Notes under the pieces: model-generated
What the model was told of the DNA's origin: nothing
Seen by the model: only the letters and a program-made list of their open reading frames with translations
Database searches by the model: none
Program-made: the position numbers and the translations under genes
Assembly (NCBI GenBank): GCA_016201185.1
Contig: JACQDG010000475.1
Location: 1-7,816 of the forward strand
DNA: 7,816 nt
DNA from: Acidobacteriota bacterium
GTDB lineage: Bacteria > Acidobacteriota > Terriglobia > Bryobacterales > JACQDG01
Direction of reading: 5' to 3'
In this document: positions 5,486-7,816 of the stretch, one piece after another
How the letters are laid out: every line of letters begins with the position of its first letter
Numbering within the stretch: the first letter of the stretch is position 1

Positions 5486-6364
5486 ATGCCAGAGTTTGCC
5501 CTTCGCGGTGTGATTCCTGCCCTTCTTACGCCGTTCGACGAGCGGGGGGCCGTCGAGTGGGACCTGCTGCGCTCCCAGGTGGAACGCGTGTGCCGGGCGC
5601 AGGTTGACGCCCTGTGCGTGGGGGGCATCGCCAGTGAAACGGCTGGTTCCACGCCCGACGAGCTTTACAAGCTCTGCCAAGCCGTGGTCTCGGCCAGCTC
5701 CCGCCCGGTGATCGGCGCCATTTACCCGGACTCGACGGTGGAGGCGCTGGAACTGGGACGCGCGGCGCTCTCAGCGGGGGCTGTCGCGCTGCTGGTGGCG
5801 CAGCCCCACTATTTGTTCCAGCCTGATCCGGAGGGCCTGGAAGAGCTTTTCGAAGCACTGCGCGGCGCCTTCACGACGCCCCTCCTCCTTTCGAACAGCC
5901 TGCGCACGGCGCTGGTGGATCTGGCTGCCATGCAGCGCTTGATGAGCCGGGGACTGGTGGACGGCTTCCATCAGGCGGGCGGCCAGGCCCATCTATTGGC
6001 CGATCTGCTCTGCCTGCGCCTGCGGTTGCCTGTGCTGTCGGGAGTGGAAGACTTGCTCTACATAGCGTTTCTACTGGGAGCGGAAGGGACCGTCTCCAGC
6101 CTGGCGGCGGTATTTCCCGAGGAGTGCGTGGAACTGTACGCTGCCTGCCGCGCCGGGGAGCACGAAAAAGCGCGGGCGATCCATGAGCGGCTGCTGCGCA
6201 TCTGGCGGGTGCTCGATCACCCCGTGGAGTTTGTGTCCCGATTGAAACACGCCGCCTCCGTAAAGGGGCATCCGGCAGGCGTACCGCGCAGTCCCTACAA
6301 CTGGATGCCTCCCGAGAGCCAAGCCCAGGTCCGCCGGGCTCTGCACAACGAAGGCAAGATCTGA
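5486..6364 (+). CDS. DapA-fold protein lacking the Schiff-base lysine (probable non-canonical enzyme or pseudoenzyme)
   Basis: 292 residues from ATG 5486, the normal family length; GTG 5465 would add seven residues and has an AGGGA three bases ahead, so it cannot be excluded. Numbering here is from GTG 5465. The whole DapA fold is recognisable: GVIPALLTPFDERG first strand, AQPHY in place of TPYY, PLLLSN in place of P-xxx-YN, LSGVEDLL, GAEGTVSSLA, and the long C-terminal helices. The catalytic lysine of the GIKEATGD motif is replaced by H169 (GFHQAGG, CAT at 5969-5971), the YN tyrosine by S143, and the GTTGE threonines by I55/A56, while Y116 of the PYY motif remains. A pyruvate Schiff base cannot form at this site. 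The frame is intact, so it is not simply decayed. It could be a lysine-independent lyase or epimerase, a ligand sensor, or a partner subunit of the other DapA-family protein. It converges on the symporter gene with a 23-base gap. Confidence 0.85.
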   Translation: MPEFALRGVIPALLTPFDERGAVEWDLLRSQVERVCRAQVDALCVGGIASETAGSTPDELYKLCQAVVSASSRPVIGAIYPDSTVEALELGRAALSAGAVALLVAQPHYLFQPDPEGLEELFEALRGAFTTPLLLSNSLRTALVDLAAMQRLMSRGLVDGFHQAGGQAHLLADLLCLRLRLPVLSGVEDLLYIAFLLGAEGTVSSLAAVFPEECVELYAACRAGEHEKARAIHERLLRIWRVLDHPVEFVSRLKHAASVKGHPAGVPRSPYNWMPPESQAQVRRALHNEGKI

Positions 6365-6387
6365 GCTGATTCAACCGCTCCCCTGCT

Positions 6388-7816
6388 TTATCGAAAGATG
6401 ATATTCAGCGTCACGTAGGCCGCCATGACGATGGCGGCGAGGAAGGCCGGCGTCCGATACCAGGCGTGGGCCGCCTCGGGATGCCCGCCCATTTGTCCGA
6501 AGACCAGCCCGGCTAGTTGCGCCGGCTCCTTGGGTTGGGTGACGAAGCTAACCAGGACTGCCGTGAGCAGGCCAGCTGCGCCTCCCCACACGGCCAGGTT
6601 CAGGGTGGCGGCCATGGGCGTATGGTAGTGCACGAAGTCCAGGCGGTAGAAGGCGTACTGCGTCAGGCAGCCCAGCACTCCGGCAATCATGCCCAGGAAA
6701 CCAGCCGTCGGGGTGATCCGCTTCCACAGCATGCCGAGAAAAAAAATGACAAAGAACGGGGAGATGAAGACGGTGCCGATGAGCTGCATGTAGTCCATCA
6801 GGTTGTCAAACTGCAGCACTACGTAAGCGGAGACGACGCTAAGGGCCGTGCCGACGATGGTGACCAACCGCCCCACCTTTAAGTAGTGCTTGTCTTCCCG
6901 GCCTTTCACTAAGTAGGTTTGATACAGATCGTAGGTCCAGACGGTATTAAAGGCAGTGACGTTTCCGGCCATGCCCGACATGAAGCTGGCCATCAGGGCC
7001 GTAAAGCCGAGCCCCAGGAGGCCGTGGGGGTAGTAGCGGTGCATCAGGACCGGCAGCGCCAGGTTGAAGTTGCCCTCCAGGGCCTTGGGAACCACCACCA
7101 TGGCGATCATGCCGGGCAGCGTGACCAGGGCCGGGAATAGCATCTTGGGAAAAGCGGCGATGAGCGGAGTCTTGCGGGCGGCGTCCAGATCCTTGGCCGC
7201 CAGGGCGCGCTGGACCAGCAGAAAATCCGTGCACCAGTAGGACGGCCCCATGATGAACATTAGCGCGGTGACGGCGACATACCACTTCACACCCAGCGGG
7301 TTCTGATCCAGGCTGCCCATGCCGATCCAGGTGTGGGCATAGGTGGCGGGGAGCTTGGAGGTTAGCCCGCTCCAGCCGCCCACGTCGATCAGGCCCAACA
7401 CTGCCAGCGGCACAAAGCCGAAGATGATCAGGAAGAATTGGAGCACTTCGTTGTAGATCGAGGAGCTCAAGCCTCCCAGAAACGTATAGGTGACCACCAC
7501 GCCGGCCGCGAAGAAAATGCTGAAATTGAAGCTCCAGCCCAGCATCTGCTGGCAGACGATGGCAAGGGCGTACATGTTGATGCCCGACATGAGGATCGTA
7601 ACCAGCAGGAAGCTGGATGAGTTCAGAACATGAGCGCGGTAATCGAATCGCCGCTTCAGGTACTCTGGGACGCTGCGGACCCCGCTGACGTAATAGAACC
7701 GAACCATGAAGACGCCGAGCAGCACCATGCCGGGGATGGCCCCAGTCCAATACCAGTGGTTGGTCATCATGCCGTACTTGGCGCCCATGGCGATCATGCC
7801 GACTATTTCCAGCGAG
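6388..7816 (-). CDS. Sodium:solute symporter (SSS/SGLT family), 5' partial
   Basis: The frame stays open to the right edge, so ATG 7797 is probably internal and about 50-60 N-terminal residues, including the first membrane helix, are missing. About 475 codons are visible, dominated by hydrophobic helices; I count roughly 11-12. Family features include RSVPEYLKRRFDYR after the second helix, FLGGLSSSIYNEVLQFF (where SGLT proteins have GGL-xxx-xTD-xxQ; here N and E replace T and D), YWCTDFLLVQRALAAKDLDAAR before a PGMIAMVV helix, and ALMASFMSGMAGNVTAFN leading to YDLYQ, the helix that contributes Na-site hydroxyls in vSGLT. Role: Na-driven uptake of a sugar, sugar acid or similar solute across the inner membrane; the neighbours suggest the substrate of the pathway here. 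The C-terminus ends in a last helix (TLNIIFR). Its promoter lies outside the window, so it cannot be checked for a fourth operator. Confidence 0.92.
   Translation of the reverse strand, partial: SLEIVGMIAMGAKYGMMTNHWYWTGAIPGMVLLGVFMVRFYYVSGVRSVPEYLKRRFDYRAHVLNSSSFLLVTILMSGINMYALAIVCQQMLGWSFNFSIFFAAGVVVTYTFLGGLSSSIYNEVLQFFLIIFGFVPLAVLGLIDVGGWSGLTSKLPATYAHTWIGMGSLDQNPLGVKWYVAVTALMFIMGPSYWCTDFLLVQRALAAKDLDAARKTPLIAAFPKMLFPALVTLPGMIAMVVVPKALEGNFNLALPVLMHRYYPHGLLGLGFTALMASFMSGMAGNVTAFNTVWTYDLYQTYLVKGREDKHYLKVGRLVTIVGTALSVVSAYVVLQFDNLMDYMQLIGTVFISPFFVIFFLGMLWKRITPTAGFLGMIAGVLGCLTQYAFYRLDFVHYHTPMAATLNLAVWGGAAGLLTAVLVSFVTQPKEPAQLAGLVFGQMGGHPEAAHAWYRTPAFLAAIVMAAYVTLNIIFR

Overview
This is a GC-rich window from a bacterial chromosome. 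The start-site signals are bacterial: AGGAGG-type ribosome binding sites and one sigma70-like promoter. The set of families (a GH2-like hydrolase with an extra beta-rich tail, two divergent DapA-fold proteins, an enolase-superfamily dehydratase and an SSS symporter) resembles polysaccharide-degrading soil bacteria such as Acidobacteriota (Bryobacter/Solibacter type) or Planctomycetes. That placement is an impression from protein style; no rRNA or marker gene is present. I see no mobile element, tRNA, CRISPR array or integrase.

Layout. 1-1130 (+) is the 3' part of a glycoside-hydrolase gene. Facing it, 1145-3252 (-) holds a two-gene operon, an enolase-superfamily sugar-acid dehydratase followed 20 bases later by a DapA-family lyase, with a good sigma70-type promoter just upstream. 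3364-4117 (-) is a short-chain dehydrogenase whose reading frame has no usable start codon. Divergent to it, 4261-5160 (+) is an IclR-type regulator starting at TTG behind a strong ribosome binding site. 5175-5387 (-) encodes a tiny two-helix membrane protein. 5486-6364 (+) is a second DapA-fold protein that has lost the Schiff-base lysine. 6388-7816 (-) is a sodium:solute symporter running off the right edge.

How the genes fit together. Symporter, dehydrogenase, aldonate-type dehydratase and 2-keto-3-deoxy-acid lyase/dehydratase make a plausible non-phosphorylating catabolic route for a sugar or sugar acid: uptake, oxidation at C1, dehydration, then cleavage or further dehydration. The glycoside hydrolase could supply the sugar. 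The exact substrate cannot be read from the sequence.

The most informative signal is non-coding. A near-identical palindrome, GCGGAAY-N2/3-RTTCCGAAA, occurs three times, each in a gap upstream of a gene: at 3330-3343 (before the dehydratase operon), 4171-4185 (between the dehydrogenase and the regulator) and 5424-5437 (before the second DapA-like gene). The GGAA/TTCC core resembles known IclR-family operators, so the three sites probably define the local regulon of the IclR protein encoded between them. The second notable point is the pair of DapA-fold proteins: one keeps the lysine but has lost the usual tyrosine/threonine residues, and the other has lost the lysine itself.
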